DNA of 64,000 nt from Macrostomum hystrix (Eukaryota; Platyhelminthes; Macrostomidae). The notes beneath the pieces are model-generated. The model made no database searches and had not been told where the DNA came from. It worked only from the letters and a program-made list of their open reading frames with translations. This document shows, piece by piece, positions 62,151-64,000 of the stretch. Each line of letters opens with the position of its first letter. Within the stretch, counting starts at the first letter, position 1. The stretch is from assembly GCA_950097015.1 (NCBI GenBank), contig CATNEN010000003.1, positions 5,441,501-5,505,500 of the forward strand. Direction: 5' to 3'. Made by a program: the position numbers and the translations under genes.

Positions 62151-62725
62151 AAAAAGAAGGGAATATAAGGGAAGAGAAAAGAGGAGAAGGGGAGAGAAGG
62201 CGTGAGGAGGGGAGATAGGGAGAGAAGGGAGAGAAGGGGAGAGAAGGGGAGAGAAGGGGGGAGAATGGAGAGAAGGGAGAGAAGGAAGAGAAGGGTGAAA
62301 AGGGAGAGAAGAGGAGATAAGGTGAGAGGAGGGAAGAGAAGGGAGTAAAGGGGAGAGAAGGGAGTAAAGGGGAGAAAAGGGAGATAAGGGAGAGAAGGGA
62401 GAGAAAGGGAGTAAAGGGGAGAGAAGGGAGAGAAGGGAGAGAAGGGGAGAGAAGGGTAGAGAAGGGGAGAGAAGGGAGAGAGAGAAGGGAGAGAAGGGGA
62501 GAGAAGGGAGAGAGAGAAGGGAGAGAAGGGTAGAGAAGGGGAGAGAAGGGTAGAGAAGGGGAGAGAAGGGAGAGAGAGAAGGGAGTAAAGGGGAGAGAAG
62601 GGAGAGAAGGGAGAGAAGGGGAGAGAAGGGTAGAGAAGGGGAGAGAAGGGAGAGAGAGAAGGGAGAGAAGGGGAGAGAAGGGAGAGAAGGGAGAGAAGGG
62701 AGGGAAGGAGAGAGAATGAGAATGT
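62150..62725. repeat. GA-rich simple repeat array
   Basis: Irregular GAGAGAAGGG and GAGTAAAGGG units of 9-11 bp, almost pure purine on the plus strand. Blocks near 62390-62510 are repeated near 62580-62700. Confidence 0.93.
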
Positions 62726-63440
62726 AGAGAAGATAGAGAGTAGCGGTAGGTTACAATGAGATGGAATGACTTGGAATGAGTGAAATAGAGGGACAGGATG
62801 ATGGCTGGCTACTGTGACTAGCTTGCCAAGGGAGAATGACAAAGAAAAATAAAATTCAATGTGTCAGTGTTTTGGTTTTCTATGCCAGATAATAAGACTT
62901 AGCTACTGTTGAACTATTGAGATGGGAATTATTTCTGCAGTGGCCTGGGGGGAGGAATAGACCAAACATAGACCAGTTATACATGTAGATGAATACAAAC
63001 AACTTGGAAACAGATGGCCATATATGCGTGACAGTCAGCAGAACCACATTCAGCATCTCTATGCTCATGCTCAGCTTCCGAACCCAATCTCTTTTGATTC
63101 TTGAACTCAAGATACAAACAGATTTGGGAGGCGAGAGGAAGCAACAGCAGCAGCAGCAGCAGCAGCAACAGGCCAGTGACATCTTGCTACGTATTAGCGT
63201 GTAGAATAATGCTTTGGCTTATCTGTCAAAAAACTTGTCTAGCAAACCACCGGGCTTGCAATGCAGGATTTTCCTGAATCTGTTTGTGATTTTTCGGCCT
63301 TCTCTGCTTCTGTTCACTTGATGGCATGGATTATTGGGATATAAACATACACATGAATTATCCCCATCCTGATTGTTCGACTGTCAAATTTCATTTTTTA
63401 TCTTATGTTCTGCCTGCCTCTTTCTCTTTCACTCATCTCT
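62726..63440. other. Mostly single-copy; contains a short CAG run
   Basis: (CAG)8-like microsatellite at 63143-63171. No exon is called. Confidence 0.4.
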
Positions 63441-63444
63441 CATC

Positions 63445-63775
63445 ATCTCTTCACCTCTCCTCTGCTATCCTCTCCTCGCATCTCCTCTCCTCTTCTCTCC
63501 TCTCCTCTCCTCTCCTCTCCTCTCCTCTCCTCTCCTCTCCTCTCCTCTCCTCTCCTCTCCACTTCTCGCCTCTCCTCTCCTCTCCTCTCCTCTCCTCTCC
63601 TCTCCTCTCCTCTCCTCTCCTCTCCTCTCCACTTCTCGCCTCTCCTCTCCTCTCCTCTCCTCTCCTCTCCTCTCCTCTCCTCTCCACTTCTCGCCTCTCC
63701 TCTCCTCTCCTCTCCTCTCCTCTCCTCTCCACTTCTCGCCTCTCCTCTCCTCTCCTCTCCTCTGCTCTTCCCCTC
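63445..63775. repeat. Pentanucleotide TCTCC array with higher-order CACTTCTCGC markers
   Basis: (CTCTC)n interrupted four times by the same CCACTTCTCGCC, spaced about 45-70 bases apart, which shows block duplication. Confidence 0.95.
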
Positions 63776-63844
63776 TTTCCTCTTCTCCCCTACTAGTTTG
63801 TTGCTAGCTCGTGTTTTGAAGATCTGTTTGTCAAATGTAAGTAC

Positions 63845-63973
63845 ATAATCCAGCCAGCTTTGATGTAGTCTCATCCAAACCACCCAGTTGAGCAGTCCAT
63901 TGACTACTCAAATCAAAGCCCGTGTCAAAAAATTGCATAGAAGTGTGCCAAACATAATCTTGGATTGTTTCGC
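63845..63973 (-). CDS. Possible exon of an unidentified minus-strand gene
   Basis: Between acceptor TTTTATCCAG|GC and donor GATTAT|GTACTT the frame reads ETIQDYVWHTSMQFFDTGFD and then LSSQWTAQLGGLDETTSKLA. It enters and leaves in phase 1. Codon composition and amino acid mix look like a real protein, unlike the surrounding arrays, but I recognise no family and there is only one exon in view. It lies 3.6 kb upstream of the SCYL2-like start. Confidence 0.4.
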
Positions 63974-64000
63974 CTGGATAAAATCAAGGCGAATAGCTCG

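Noticed and set aside
62024-63848. Long Leu/Ser/Pro-rich frames
   Set aside because: GA-rich and TCTCC simple repeats.

Overview
The window is animal nuclear DNA. Genes are split by GT-AG introns into GC-richer exons in AT-rich surroundings. Poly(A) signals, tRNA-derived SINEs, hAT-like and Mutator-like DNA transposons and a very heavy load of minisatellites are visible. The proteins (Rho1/RhoA GTPase, ceramide glucosyltransferase, SCYL2-type pseudokinase, PAN plus fibrinogen-related secreted protein, repetitive prohormone) point to an invertebrate. A spiralian such as a free-living flatworm is my guess, but nothing here proves the phylum.

Layout. 1-1366: the first two coding exons of a Rho GTPase on the minus strand, whose last exon lies beyond the left edge, behind the end of a hAT-like element. 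1830-4160: three copies of a small hAT-type MITE, two with perfect 8-bp target duplications. 4716-6805: a complete Mutator-like element with terminal inverted repeats that carries a two-exon PHD-FLYWCH gene but no transposase. 8092-10456: a three-exon secreted PAN/fibrinogen-domain gene on the minus strand, whose second intron is filled by a 23-bp minisatellite. 10690-13700: two related 18-bp arrays. 15993-17013: the 3' part of an unrecognised plus-strand gene. 18365-19790: a 23-bp array. 22065-23348: an intronless ceramide glucosyltransferase. 24223-24913: a complete non-autonomous hAT-like element with an internal 16-bp minisatellite.

25332-60232 is one minus-strand gene for a SCYL2-like pseudokinase. 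I assembled it as 20 exons (about 1127 aa) with consistent splice phase across 18 of the 19 junctions; one donor (exon 6) is ambiguous. It codes for a degenerate kinase domain, HEAT-like repeats and a long disordered tail, and on family knowledge would act in clathrin-coated vesicle trafficking. Most of its larger introns are occupied by a tandem repeat, and the repeat unit usually differs from intron to intron (35, 22, 25, 18, 16, 20, 11, 12, 5, 18 and 14 bp). Its intron 15 houses, on the opposite strand, a compact gene (35047-35679) for a secreted prohormone with 14 identical copies of a nine-residue peptide between KKR sites; this is the best candidate for an undescribed system. Intron 14 contains a broken retrotransposon RNase H.

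Upstream of the SCYL2-like gene (60.6-63.8 kb) there are further 14-bp, GA-rich and TCTCC-type arrays, and one possible exon of another minus-strand gene at the right edge. Very many long open frames in the window are only translations of tandem repeats and are not listed as genes.
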